DNA of 64,000 nt from Anadara kagoshimensis (GCA_021292105.1 CM037861.1:49676634-49740633); one strand, 5' to 3'; positions 12,450-23,678 are shown, counted from the stretch's first letter. Translations and numbers: made by a program. Notes: generated by a model not told the origin, from the sequence alone.

Positions 12450-12672
12450 TTCCCATAGTTCCATGTTCCTTTTACTCTCGATTTTTTATAACTTCTATAT
12501 CACACTTGGCGGGTGTAACTATGTAACCGGGAGGTGCTTACCTTTCCGGAACATCCGGCCTCACTTTTCTTCTGAAAGCTTATGTGTTTAACCTATTTTG
12601 CCAGTTTCAATGTGTTATTTTACTTTGGAATAGTGATTTGGACATGGATATACACTGTATATGTTTTTTATG
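12450..12672 (+). mobile_element. Penelope-like 3' tail, strongly diverged
   Basis: Begins at CCCATAGTTCCATGTTCC and follows the family tail (GGCGGGTGTAACTA, GGGAGGTGCTTACC, CATCCGGCCTCAC) to GGACATGGATATACA. It is more decayed than the copy that follows directly in the same orientation. Confidence 0.7.
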
Positions 12673-12694
12673 TTTGCATATAAAATGGCCAACT

Positions 12695-13011
12695 ACTAAT
12701 TATTGCAACCCTAGGTTTTTCAAGGCCTTTATGACCATCATCACAGTATTGTTGATAAGTTTCATGTCTCTGTGTCCAGGTTTCCCTGGATATATTTGAC
12801 GTCCCATAGTTCTATGTTCCTTTCACACAACGTTTAATACTCACGTGGCGGTTGTAGCTAGCTAAACAGGAACTGCTTACCCTTCCCTAGCAGCCGGTTT
12901 CACTTCCTTGGTGGAAGTTCACGTGTCTAACCTGACTTGTGAGTTCCAAAGTTTTTACTTTGCTACTGGATTGAGTTTTAGACATGAATTAGTATGTTTG
13001 TTTTTGATTAC
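12695..13011 (+). mobile_element. Penelope-like 3' end, second tandem copy
   Basis: Starts in the RT C-terminus (GCAACCCTAGG, ATCACAGTATTGTTGATAAG) and runs to TATGTTTGTTTTTGATTA. It lies head-to-tail with the copy at 12450-12672. In the tail hairpin the paired bases CTGCT/AGCAG differ from the usual GTGCT/AGCAC on both sides, which would keep pairing. Confidence 0.75.
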
Positions 13012-13537
13012 ATCTAGAGGGACCTGCTATATATCTTTTCTTGTATGGATAATCAATAGTCATTTAAAGATGAAATTTTCATTTAAATTTCGGCAATGTT
13101 TCTTTCATAAATATGGTTTGAACACAGAAAGTGAAATCTATCAAGTCTTGCCCTTCCGTGGTTCAAAACGTCTGGTTTAGTAGCGAGGATTTGGTGGTAC
13201 TCGAAGTATACAATATCCGGTTGCAGTTTGCATTAAATTCCACCATAACATCACACCTTTATATATGAACAAATAATCGACGTCTAAGGTTACATATTGA
13301 TAGATTAGCATGCATTCCTTCTAGCTGTAGACTGTGTGGTGTCATAAATAAATTATGCAAATGACCTACCCGCAAGGAAGAAATATTCGTACATTTCTTG
13401 GTACTAGCTATAAATCACAAGATGTTTTTGTGCAAGTATTTTTGTAATTCAGGAAATTAAGTACTTCGTGGAAAAGACGTTCATGATAATATTACACACG
13501 TGTTCTTGTATCTGCTATTAATATATTATTCTGTATA

Positions 13538-13698
13538 TAGGTAAACAACATTGACTTGTCTGATTTACCTTAAATTTAAATATTTATTATGGTCCGATAA
13601 AAATATGTATATATTCTAACACTACTCGTGTATTGGTGGGTTCATCGTATATTCCAAAATGAAAGGTCAAACGGATAGGTCATTGTTGTTTTCCTACA
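13538..13698. mobile_element. Short TIR element (GGTAAACAACATTGAC family)
   Basis: About 160 bp with inverted ends: AGGTAAACAACATTGACTTG at the left, and ACGGATAGGTCATTGTTGTT with a diverged terminus at the right. Shorter than family members elsewhere, so internally deleted. Confidence 0.65.
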
Positions 13699-13731
13699 CC
13701 ACCACACATAAGCGCAAAAAGAAATTTAGCT

Positions 13732-14310
13732 TAAAGGCCACCGGTCACCAAATTTAACAATTTTGTATTTGCAATCCTATGGATAGAGCTGTCAATATTG
13801 ATGTGTCTGACGGTATAGCACACCAACATTCACCTGTCATATACTAAATACTTATTTGAACGATTTGTTAAAACTCGATAATTTCCGACACCGCTCGTAA
13901 TTTTCCGGCGACTAAATTGATGACGTACATGGTGTTAGGCTGATGAGGAAAGACATATCACCTATATATGTATCCATATGTAACATTTAGGTGTGTGTGA
14001 CATTTTGAAGGGTTTTAAAGTTTCAAGTCAAATGATATGTTTTGTGAAGTTTGGATATGAAAATACCACAATGAAAGATAAACATTTTTTTCACAAATTT
14101 CAGAACGAATTAAAGACACACTTACACATGTAATTCATGCAGCTTTCTAATTGTTTTTGAAGAAGATATAACAAATATTTGATAAAAAATAGTACGCACT
14201 GAAATGATTTTTAATTTTAAAATAGGACAATTTATAAAACAAATATAAAATTGAATCAATTGAGGTCAATTGGTTATAATGCTGTACTAGAGAGATGAAA
14301 AATGTTTAAA
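13732..14310 (-). mobile_element. Inverted copy E' of the 2.15-kb TIR element, left part
   Basis: Starts TTAAAGGCCACCGGTCACC and is the reverse complement of about 17940-18353, then of 16960-17060 (shared GCTGTACTAGAGAGA). At about 14310 homology breaks off where the Penelope-like copy begins. The other part of E' resumes after 18354. The simplest reading is that E' was split by a 4-kb insertion. Confidence 0.7.
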
Positions 14311-16201
14311 CTGTCATAATTTTACTCTAACTACCTGCTCTTGCTCGTCTTTTCCCTATATCTATGTGATAACTGTTGATCTCAATATAATCGAGAACAC
14401 TAAATTAAGATCTTTACTCTCAAAAGGTCCTAAATATAGAGAAGTTCATCCTTTTACTTGGGGACAGATTTTCAGACTTGTCATGGATTCTGTTAAAGAG
14501 TACGCCAGACGTTGGGCTAAATTAGAAGATGTTGAGCTTGATACCTTATCCGACAGGATAAAGGTTGTGAGATCTTTCGTTAAAACTAGGATTGTCAAAC
14601 TTAAAGGGTCTATGAGTACTAAGCCGTCTTCAGTACTCAAGGATCCAGAAATCAAGGCAATTCTAACAGACATACACAACAAATATGTTGTTGTCCCAGC
14701 TGATAAGGCTTACAACAACAACGTTTGTAAGAGATTCTACCTTGAGCTTTGTTTAGATATACTAGAACTAATTTTACCAAAGATGAAGTTCTTTCCAACC
14801 ATAGGGGAGTTCTCGAGTCTTTCGGTATCAATCTTAAAGAGGAAGATCTTGATCTTCCTTACTTGTACATGTAATGGATTTCTAAACTCCATAAAAATCT
14901 ATACAAGGAAAGATATATAGCAGGCTCATCTAAATGTACTACGAAATCATTATCGGTAACTCTAACACAAATTTTTACTATCGTCAAATATGGTCTTCAG
15001 TCTTATTCAGAAAAAGTATATTCTACATCTGGAATCAACCAAATGTGGATTCTCAAAAATTCTAAAGAATTACTTGAACATCTTGCTTCTTATACTTTAT
15101 CTCATGTAAAAAGTATTAAAAACATTTGATTTTTCTACACTATGCACCACTATCCCTCGTTCTAAATAGAAAGAACGTCTTAAAGAAATTATTCACTTGT
15201 CTTTCTTTTACAAAAAACGGTAAGCCAAGATACAAATATCTGGTGTTGAACAGGAATTCTGGTTATTTTGTAAAATCAGCATACGGATTCCAAACAAAAA
15301 TATACTGAAGATACCATCAACAAAATGTTAGAGATTTTGATAGATAACATATTTGTTGTGTTTGGTAATATAGTTTTTCAGCAAACAATCGGTATACCAA
15401 TGGGTACAAACTGTGCGCCATTGCTTGCTGATTTGTTTCTTTATTTTTATGAAGCAGAATTTATGCAGAACCTTGTTAAATCTGGAGAGAAGACTGTCGC
15501 CAAATCATTTAACTCAACATACAGATATATATATGACGTTCTGTCTCTTAACAATCCTAAATTTGGAGACTATGTAAATGTCATCTATCCTAGTGAGCTT
15601 GAAATAAAAGACACGACTGATTCCTCAAGTTCTGCTTCATATTTAGACTAATACCTGAATTATGACGCACACGAAAGGCTACATTTGAAACTTTATGACA
15701 AACGTGATGCCATCAATTTTTCTTTTGTCAACTTTCTTTTTTTATGCAGCAATATACCAGCTGCTCCTGCTTATGGTGTATTTGTTTCCCAATTAATACG
15801 CTATACAAGAGCTTGTTCCCACTACAAGGACTTTGTACAACTAAGTAAGCTGCTTGCAAATAAATTGTTGACTCAGGGATATTGCAAGCCTAGGCGTGTC
15901 AAGGCACTCAAAAAGTTTTATGGCCGTCATCACATTATTGTTGATAAGTTTGATGTCTTTGTGTCCAGGATTGCCCTGGATATATTTGGCGTCTCATGAC
16001 GTTCCATGTTCCTTTCATACAATTTTGATTACACACGTGACGGGTGTAGTTAGCTAAACAGGAGCTGTTTACCCTTCCGGAGCACCCGGCCTCACTTCCC
16101 TGGTGGAAGTTCACGTGTCTAACCTGGCTTGTCAGTTCCAAAGTTTTTACTTTGCTTCTGGATTGTGATTCGGACATGGATTAGTATGTTTGTTTTTGAT
16201 T
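14310..16201 (+). mobile_element. Penelope-like retroelement, near-complete RT region plus 3' tail
   Basis: Longest copy of the dominant family here. It contains a broken RT reading frame (14366-15999) followed by the conserved non-coding tail to 16201. The tail can form GGAGCACC- and ACTTCC/GGAAGT-type hairpins. It lies inside the inverted element E' and is followed without a gap by element E. No GIY-YIG endonuclease region is recognisable. Assignment to Penelope-like elements rests on the PADK and IPMGT blocks; a related RT lineage is possible. Confidence 0.75.
14366..15999 (+). pseudogene. Reverse transcriptase of a Penelope-like element (inactive)
   Basis: The RT would copy the element's RNA at the target site. 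The frame is interrupted several times: 14366-14920 (frame 2), about 15118-15165 (frame 3), 15325-15651 and 15685-15999 (frame 1). Visible blocks in order are an N-terminal region ending in VVVPADKAYNNN, typical of Penelope-like RTs; motif A as FDFSTLCTTIP at 15121-15153; IPMGTNCAPLLADLFLYFYE at about 15390-15450; the YxDD block as RYIYDVL near 15523-15543; then ELEIKDTTDSSSSASYLD and the C-terminal LIRYTRACSHYKDF to FYGRHHIIVDKFD region. The YIYD form replaces the first catalytic Asp by Tyr, and frameshifts and stops separate the blocks, so the copy is dead. Confidence 0.8.
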
Positions 16202-16667
16202 TAAAGGTCACCGGTCACCAAAAAACCGAATTTTTTGTAGTACTATTTTCCGAAAGATTACATCATAAAAAGTCAATTTAGCCACAAATAACATTTTTTA
16301 ATCATTTCTGCTCTTTTCTACAGCGTAAATTAAAGTCCTAAAACTGTTGAAAAACGGTATTATCTCCCTTTGGTAGTAAAAGGACACAAAACCGGAAGTG
16401 ACGCAGAAGGTGTTATACCAGCTATTTAGTAAATGAAGCTTGTATAGTGAACTGCATTTATTACCCAGATTTATCGGAAATAACTTCTAGTATTTTTATT
16501 TATATATTTATTTTTTAGCATAGGGTATTTCAGTTTCCTTCAGCAGAAAAAAATAAATAAATAATAAACATAATAAGAAATAAATAAAGAAAAAAACGAT
16601 ATTTCATATGTTTGTTTGCTCCAAGTATGATATACTATTTACTAATACTTTTACAAAACATAATTTT

Positions 16668-16860
16668 ACATTATTTATTTTTATTTATTTATTTATTTAT
16701 TTATTTTTATCTATTTATCACAACGAATTAATAAAAAGAACACACATTTTTGTTTTTTATTTAAAATATTATTCATATTTATTTTCATTAATATTTAATA
16801 TCATTTTAATTATCTTTACATATCTCTTCTTAATTAATTAATTAATTAATTAATTAAGTT

Positions 16861-16889
<29 letters not shown>
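16668..16889. repeat. ATTT/AATT microsatellite tracts
   Basis: A (TTTA)n tract at about 16673-16707, an (AATT)n tract at about 16831-16857 and another (ATTT)n tract at about 16860-16888. They are separated by AT-rich DNA with the repeated segment TTTTATCTATTTATCA, so the tracts arose by local duplication. Confidence 0.9.
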
Positions 16890-16891
<2 letters not shown>

Positions 16892-17062
16892 TCTATTTAT
16901 CATAAGGAATAATAAAAAGGACCGTTTTTTGGGTTTTTTTTATTTTAAAAACAATCAATTCTTCTCTCTAGTACAGCTATATTATTACCTCAGATTGATT
17001 TTAATTCATGTTTGTTTTAGAAATTGTCCCATTTTTAATTCCTTTTTAGATTAAAATCAAAG

Positions 17063-17065
<3 letters not shown>

Positions 17066-17102
<37 letters not shown>
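17066..17102. repeat. (ATT)n microsatellite
   Basis: About 11-12 uninterrupted TTA repeats inside element E. Confidence 0.95.
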
Positions 17103-17312
17103 TTCCCTTGTAATGAATAAAAAAACACGTTTTCGGGTAGAATCTGAGTCCAAGACCTGTAGGTTTTTGTTCAACAAAAATATCAAAATAAAGGTTTAAA
17201 AAATAACTTCTTATTGTCTTTCAAATAAAATATTTCATCCCAGTATTACTTAAATATGACAACAATTTCAATTCAATAGCTTCCTATTCTTATTTGCAGT
17301 AAGTTTAATATT

Positions 17313-17315
17313 AAT

Positions 17316-17353
<38 letters not shown>
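17313..17353. repeat. (ATC)n microsatellite
   Basis: About 12 ATC repeats following AATA inside element E. Confidence 0.95.
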
Positions 17354-17355
<2 letters not shown>

Positions 17356-18353
17356 TAAAAAATAAATAAAAATTTTCATATAATACCTTTATTACACTTG
17401 ATTTTAATGGGATGAAAAGAACGTCATCCAAATGTGATACCAGTGGGATTATGCTTGACTAACTAAAGACTCAAAACTCGAGTGAAACTTTCTTTCATTT
17501 ATTCACAATAAATTAATATCGTTCAAAGTGTGATTTACACCTCCTCACATACTAGTAATTAAGAGTTTATCAATATGCTACATTGGGAAACATCCTGTTT
17601 AGAAGTAGACATTTACCACCTGTAATTAACAGAGCGTATATCTATATGATATACCCGGTAAATGTTATTTGTCAATTTTTGCTGCATTCTGAAAATCGAA
17701 CACATTAAAGTTAAATTAGATTAGTTAATTTGAACAGGACATACGTCTCTGTTTGAACGTGTGAATTGGTGAACTGATTGAATAACGGAATTAAATTAAT
17801 TTTGAAAATTAAAATTGTTTAAAATGTATATATTTGACTGAATTCATTCATAATAATTTAAATTGTCTTCAATGATTATACCGCTCTTATTTCCCTGACT
17901 TTGACTTATCTCGTAATGTTTAATCTGAATACATTCAAAACAAATGCATGAAGGATTCGTGTAAATCTGGCTTTAATGTGTGATGAATTTTGTGGAAAAA
18001 CATGTTCATCGGTCATTGTGATTTTATTATATCCAAACTTTACAAAATATATCATTTTGACTTGATATCAAACTTTAAAACCCTTCAAAACACCACACAA
18101 ACCCACATGTAATATATGGATACATATCTTTCCTCAGCAGCTTAACACCATGTACGTCATCAATTAGGTCGCCGGAAAGTTACGAGCGGTGTCGGAAACT
18201 ACCGAGTATTAGCAGTTCGTTTAGGTAAGGTTTTAGTGTATTACAGGTTAATGTAAGGCGTGGGAAACCGTCAGACACATCAATATTGACTATTCTACCC
18301 ATAGGAATGCAAAATACAAAATTGATAAATTTGGTGACCGGTGACCTTTAAAG

Positions 18354-18928
18354 AAAAAAAAACTAAAAAAAGAAAAAAAAGAAAAAAAAAAAAAAAACTA
18401 CAGACACTGGTCAAAAAGTACACTAAAATGATATATATATTTTTATTAATTCACCGAAAACAATTCAAAAGAGATGTAAAGATAATTAATAAATATTAAA
18501 TATTAATAAATTTATATGAATATTATTTAAAAAAACGAAAATGTGTGTTCTTTTAAATAATTCGTTGTGATAAATAGGTGAAAATAAATTTCACTTATTT
18601 TCTTGTTGAAGGAAATTGAAATATCCATTACTATAAATAAACAAATAAATGCACGAGAACTTCCTATTGATAAATCTTGGTAATAATTACTGGTCATCCT
18701 ACAAACTTAAGTTATTAAATAGTGGTAGATAACACCTTTTGCGTCAATTTCGGTTTTGTTCCCTTTTACTACCAAAGAGAGGTAACGCTGTAATTCAAAA
18801 GTTTAAGGATTTTATTTTACGATGTATAAACGACAGAAATGATTAAAAAATATTATTTGTGGCTAACTCGACCTTTAATTATACAATCTAATAAAAAAAT
18901 CGGTTTTTGGTTATCTTTGATATAGGAA
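18354..18928 (-). mobile_element. Inverted copy E', right part
   Basis: Reverse complement of the left half of element E (16202-16950): shared blocks include ATGTGTGTTCTTTTAAATAA with TCGTTGTGATAAATAG, and TCCCTTTTACTACCAAAGAG. It ends at a decayed terminus near 18925, where GGTTATCTTTGATA replaces the GGTGACCGGTGACC end. Confidence 0.7.
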
Positions 18929-19396
18929 TAAAGTTAATTTTTTTTTTGTGATGGTAGTATGAAAGAATTTGACATTTTGCACACTGAATAATTCGCGTAG
19001 AAAAATTAACTTATTTTGCTAATAATTCAATTGATAGAATTTTTTTCAACAACAAATTAACAATTTGAATAACAATATTGTCGTAACAAGTTAATAAAAG
19101 CATCGCTATGGCGTAGGAATTCAAATGCCTTTGTGCGTCATCCATAATAAGATGACGTCACTGAGAGCCAGTTTATTCATGCAAACGTAACAGAAAAATA
19201 TAATCAATCAAAATGCTTGAAACAAATGAGAATAACAAGTATAACAATAAACATATATTTTAGGAAAAATATATTAACGTAAAAGACAATGTGTATTGTA
19301 TATTTATAACTACATATCAAAGTCTGTTTTCTTAATCTACTGGCATAAAACAAATCTTTAGCTAAAAAGCAAAATAATGAAATACCATTAAAAAAG
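18929..19396. other. No feature recognised
   Basis: AT-rich, with one GATGACGTCACTGAGA segment at about 19152 (CRE-like TGACGTCA). No gene seen. Confidence 0.5.
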
Positions 19397-19545
19397 AAAC
19401 ATACTCATCCATGTACCAATGCGAAACCGTAAGCATAGTAAAATTGGCAAATCAGGTAAAACACATCAACTTCCACCAAAGAAGTCAGACCGGGTGGTCC
19501 GGAAGAAGAAACACATCCTGGTAAGCTTAATACACACGCCAAAGA
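19397..19545 (-). mobile_element. Penelope-like 3' tail, truncated
   Basis: Matches the family tail in reverse (ACTCATCCATGTACC, ACACATCAACTTCCACCA, GAAGTCAGACCGGGTGGTCC). It stops before the RT coding part. Confidence 0.65.
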
Positions 19546-19739
19546 TTTAATTTTTTAGATTGCTTTCTAAAAATGACTGTACCTACAAGTTTCACAATTC
19601 AACCTCAAAAAACCAGATCTAAGTCGAAGTAAACGTGATAAAAAGAACGTAATATTTCTAAATAAGTTTCACATTAAAAAGAACATACATAACATTTTTA
19701 TACATCAATAATTCAGATTTGCTATAAATTGATTCAATT

Positions 19740-20131
19740 ACATATTATACCAGTTTTAATTTTACAGCACTAGACGGCCGTTTCGGAATACAATTCCTCA
19801 TCAGTAGTGCTTGGACCAAAATTATGAAACCAAAATTATTTTGAAGATGTTGAAAAGCTACCCAAAGGGCGAAAATATATTTTACCAAATAAGCTAAGGA
19901 AATACTTTGCATGAGGGAGTATACCTTAGTTTTTGAGGAATTTCAAATTTTAACTTGCAGGAAATTTAGACAATTATAGTATATTTCTGACAATAATGCG
20001 AAATTATTGCCTACTGAGTTGGTGATATCCTCGGGGCACCAGCCACCAGCAGAGATATCGGCTCAGGGGTTTAAATTACATATTATACCAGTTTTAATTT
20101 TACAGCACTAGACGGCCGTTTCGGAATACAA
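19740..20131 (-). mobile_element. Retrozyme-like unit: two hammerhead motifs 338 nt apart
   Basis: The segment from ACATATTATACCAG through the hammerhead region occurs twice in direct orientation (from about 19740 and about 20076), enclosing a body without coding potential. On the minus strand the upstream motif (20131-20104) is cut off within stem II, while the downstream one (19811-19766) is complete. Predicted cleavage positions 20111/20110 and 19773/19772 would bound a 338-nt RNA. Tandem type I hammerheads spaced by a few hundred nucleotides are known from animal retrozymes, which are thought to depend on Penelope-like RTs; this window is full of copies of such an RT. Confidence 0.75.
19766..19811 (-). 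ncRNA. Hammerhead ribozyme, type I, intact core
   Basis: Read on the minus strand: stem I AGCACTA (19811-19805) pairs with TAGTGCT (19772-19766). CTGATGA lies at 19804-19798. Stem II is GGAAT/ATTCC with loop TGT (19797-19785). GAAAC is at 19784-19780, and the GTC cleavage triplet at 19775-19773. Stem III is minimal, but ACGGCCGT (19781-19774) is self-complementary, so two RNAs could pair there as a dimeric hammerhead. All conserved core positions that I can check are present. Confidence 0.8.
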
Positions 20132-20224
20132 TACTAGACTATTTATAAAGTTTGTTGGAACAAAGGGAATACAGACAAAAAAATGTTTTAATCCGTAAAA
20201 GTAGAACTCTCTTTTAACACTTAC

Positions 20225-20377
20225 ACGCGTTTCCATCCGGAAGGTCCACAGTGAAGAAGCCGGATAAGTCTTGTGACAATGAATATCATTACCAATTAGA
20301 GTTTGAGAGTTTTGACAACGACCAGCTATCATCTTTTTAGCGTAGAAAACATTCGCATGTTTCAGGTCTGGTGAATA
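20225..20377 (-). CDS. Exon-like frame, unknown product (exon b)
   Basis: Exactly 51 codons are open between an acceptor-like CATTCATAG (20379-20378 as AG) and a consensus GTAAGT donor (20224-20219). The peptide contains VFYAKKMIAGRCQNSQTLIG and ends SSLWTFRMETR. It is phase 0 at both ends. Another exon-like frame lies upstream on the same strand, but its phase does not join directly, so an intermediate exon or coincidence must be assumed. Family not recognised. Confidence 0.3.
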
Positions 20378-20650
20378 CTATGAATGTGGAAGATGTACTA
20401 CTTTTTAATATAGAGACGGTAATACTTCATATTTGGGACGTTTGCTGGATCAAATAGCTGTATAAATTGTTCCTATAACATATAATACAGAATCTGAACC
20501 ATAGAATTGAAATGAAGAACAAAATCTTTTCTAAATACAACGAATATCGACTCGTTGTATTTTTCTTCTTTTGTTTAATGACAGAGACAGCCAACGTTCG
20601 CATACTTAATAAAAATTTAAATGATCTTTTAAAATGGTTAATTTACTTAC

Positions 20651-20769
20651 CGTTGAAAGACTAAGAAATCAAGGACATGCTTCAGCATCAGCAAAATTTC
20701 TTTTAGACCATGATTATCATCAAGAGTACTTTTACTTCTCAGAAACAAAACGTTATCCAATCGATGAAG
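20651..20769 (-). CDS. Exon-like frame, unknown product (exon a)
   Basis: After TTTAAAACAG the minus strand is open for 39 codons plus two bases to a strong GGTAAGTAAA donor (GT at 20650-20649). The peptide is Leu-rich (LDNVLFLRSKSTLDDNHGL, then KEILLMLKHVLDFLVFQ). The plus strand is also open here for 57 codons (20634-20807), so strand assignment rests on the splice sites. Confidence 0.25.
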
Positions 20770-20820
20770 CTGTTTTAAACACAGAAAAGCAAACATTTAT
20801 GAAATAATATTTACATAAAC

Positions 20821-20950
20821 TGTAGTGCTCGGACCAGCATTGCTGAAAGAAGAGAAATAGAAGGACAAAATTTACCAAGTTTATCTAAAACATTACCCTG
20901 AACGATTAAGCATGACATGGCTTAGTTTTGAGAACATTTTTAAATTTACA
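20821..20950 (-). mobile_element. Fragment of the hammerhead element body
   Basis: Begins with TGTAGTGCTCGGACCAGCA, the stem I strand and adjacent body of the family, and continues with ATTTACCAAGTTTATCTAA-like body sequence. The ribozyme core itself is missing. Confidence 0.5.
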
Positions 20951-22875
20951 AAGCAGATAAAGTTATTAAAAATGTTTATTTGATAATCCAATACATTGCA
21001 TCCTTGGTAAACAATATTCTCGAGAATGCTTTTCAATACCGCCAACACAGTTGTGTTGTCATTGAGGCCTTAATATTTCTACATTTCAATTAATACTATT
21101 TTCAAAGATTCTCTTTATCCAAAAATTTCTGTTCCGGGCTATTGTCAAGTGCATGCATTTTATCAAATGACATTGTCAATTCTTAGTGGTAGCAATTATT
21201 TTTTATCATTTAAAATTACAGCTTAAACATATGCATTTGGCATTAGCTAATACGACTAGAAACATAGCAACAAATAAATTAAGCCGTAAAATATAATACT
21301 TTTGGCACTGATGTCAAAATAGTACCCAGTGATACTTTAAATAATTTTAACGGATGACAAGTTTATAACAATCAGTGGTCACAAAACATACACATTTAAA
21401 TCAAACATGATATATACCGAAACAAATCAACAATCATTAATGTATTTTTTAAAAACATTTATTATATTTTTTAAATAAATCTTTTGTTGAACTGTGTTTA
21501 AAGCACAAATGCACTGCACTTTAATAACATTTAAATGATTCCAAGAAATGCACAAATATGATCAGTAATCAAGACCGTCCCCACTGAAAACAAATTTAGA
21601 ATACCCCATATTATTGAATTTAATCAATATTAATTGGTTTTCAATACGAATGTAGAACACAAGTTGTTTTATTCTTTAAGGTACAGGAACTTCATTTTAT
21701 TTTTATTTTTCAATATTAATTTTATGTCGAGAAATGGACTTCGGTATTATTAAATACAGAAACCATATACATTTCACAGCTTTCTTTGCCAACGAGCTTG
21801 TCGGACTGTGATCGCTAAATATTAATATTATAATATTGAATGATATACACATTTTTGTTGACCCAATCACGCATATATATATATTATTTAAATATTTTGT
21901 TCTAGCAAAAAATAAGATATACAACACATCTTCTAATCGATACAGATTTCTGCAAATTCAATACAAACTGTTAAGATTTGACGCAACAATTTAGAAAAAA
22001 TGAGGAATGAAATATACTAGACTTATCTCTCTTTAGCCACAACGGAAATTATTTCTTGATATAATACTCAAAAGGAAACTTAAAGAAGCATAGAACGTTA
22101 GTTTATTTTAAAATGTGGATATTTATAGACGATAACGTTCTGCAAAAAAAATATTGTTTTCTCACCTGAAAAAATGTAAAAAATGAAAAACTGCAAATAT
22201 ATGTTTAAAGTAGCATTTTATGATAACAAAATGAACAGTACTAAAAAGCAGATCTGCACAGTAACCCAGTGGTTTCCATATATATATATATATTTATAAT
22301 TGTATCTTATTTAATTTTTTTTTTGTTTTCAATTGCTTTAAATAGCCATTTTCAAGTACAAACATTTAAGTTTTTTTCTCTTTGTACCAGAAAGTCATTA
22401 TAAAGTCATTACGCGTTATGCATGTCGGGGCTGAAATCGACCGTGAAAACAACTACTGCTCGCATTTCAAATTATTTTATAAAACCCTCGATATGCTACT
22501 ATTATATTTAGTGAAAAGTTGACTGTTCAGAAATGTTAACACTTTTTGCGCAGTTTTGTTTTGAAAAAGATTCTAGGCACATACATGTACAGCTGTATAA
22601 AAATGTTTTGGGTGTTTAAGAATATCGACCGTTAAGTTAAAAAATCAGCATTCAATTGTATGGAAATCAGCTTATATTTAAGACATCGATACCAATATTT
22701 GAAACACAGAAACCTCTTTTAAAATATGGAACGTTTACAAAATCTGACAGTTAATCATACATATTATCTTTCTAAAGGAAATAGAATAGATGATTTGGTA
22801 TTATACTTTCACTCTTACCTGTACCATCTAATACGTACTAGTCAAGGGTCAACTCAAAACTTATGAAGAGAAAAC
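20951..22875. other. No gene recognised
   Basis: AT-rich sequence with a short (TA)n run near 22280 and no convincing frame. The 74-codon minus-strand frame at 21703-21927 has no support beyond length. Confidence 0.5.
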
Positions 22876-23655
22876 CTACCAAGTGACCTGAATTATTGAA
22901 TTGCAAGTTTTCATGATGGACTAAAGTACCAATTGCAATAGAAGCGATAGAGAAAAACAATCGTACGTAATTTACGGAACTCCAGGAACAATGTTCTTCT
23001 GATTATAGAAACCACTACTCTACACACTACATAAATTGGTGACATCATTGATATTATAATCATAGTCAGATTGATTTCCTATTCTTTGCATTGATCTAAT
23101 ATTTATTCATGACTGGCTTTTACTTGGAAATAACATATATAAAATTGCGCAAAAATTGTTTATAACATTGTATCATGTTGCATTACCAGGTCCAAGCTAA
23201 TACATTGTTTAAATTTAAACATAAATCAAAAACTTTTTTGCAGAGTGCCATTGCATTGTTGTTGTGCATGTCATTGCAAATGTCACGGTCTGTTGGCACC
23301 TTATGACTACATCCGTGCACTACTCTGCCATACAATACATTTGCTTCCCTTTTTCATGGATGAAAAAATGGATTGACGATACAATTTATCATAAAGAAAA
23401 AATATATACTAGTATTTCATTCATAGGTCGTTACTTTGTTGTTTGACATTAAGAATACAACATGTAGAAAACGCTAGATACTTTTATCGACTGCTAACAC
23501 AAAAACAGTATTCCGTCATCTGTGCTATTGATCATACAACCAATATATGTTAACACTGAAGACTAAGGGATTATTTAGAAAAGATACCCGAGATAAAAGT
23601 ATTTGATAACACAGCTACACAATAGTGGGACAGTTTTAAATTATAACTAAAAGTG

Positions 23656-23678
23656 TTCATTTCCTCGTCAGTAGTGCT
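23656..23678 (-). other. Hammerhead 5' half (remnant), also at 25944-25964
   Basis: The plus strand reads TTCCTCGTCAGTAGTGCT, the reverse complement of stem I plus CTGACGAG. The GAAAC and cleavage half are absent. It was copied along with the 2.29-kb duplication. Confidence 0.55.

Larger units (their letters stand above)
16202..18353 (+). mobile_element. Non-autonomous TIR element E (TTAAAGGTCACCGGTCACC)
   Basis: Bounded by an inverted repeat of about 20 bp: TTAAAGGTCACCGGTCACCA at the left and TGGTGACCGGTGACCTTTAA at the right. The outer TTAA could be part of the TIR or a target duplication. The interior has no transposase frame and holds several expanded microsatellites. It begins right at the 3' end of the Penelope-like copy and lies inside the inverted relative E'. 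Superfamily unassigned. Confidence 0.75.

Noticed and set aside
13732-18353. One large 4.6-kb transposon with 400-bp terminal inverted repeats containing the RT
   Set aside because: The left repeat also continues into sequence matching 16960-17060, and the right flank 18354-18928 matches the other half; a split inverted copy explains all parts, a single long-TIR element does not.
23264-23446. 60-codon frame repeated exactly at 25550
   Set aside because: Identity is due to the recent 2.29-kb duplication, not to coding constraint; the peptide lacks protein-like features.
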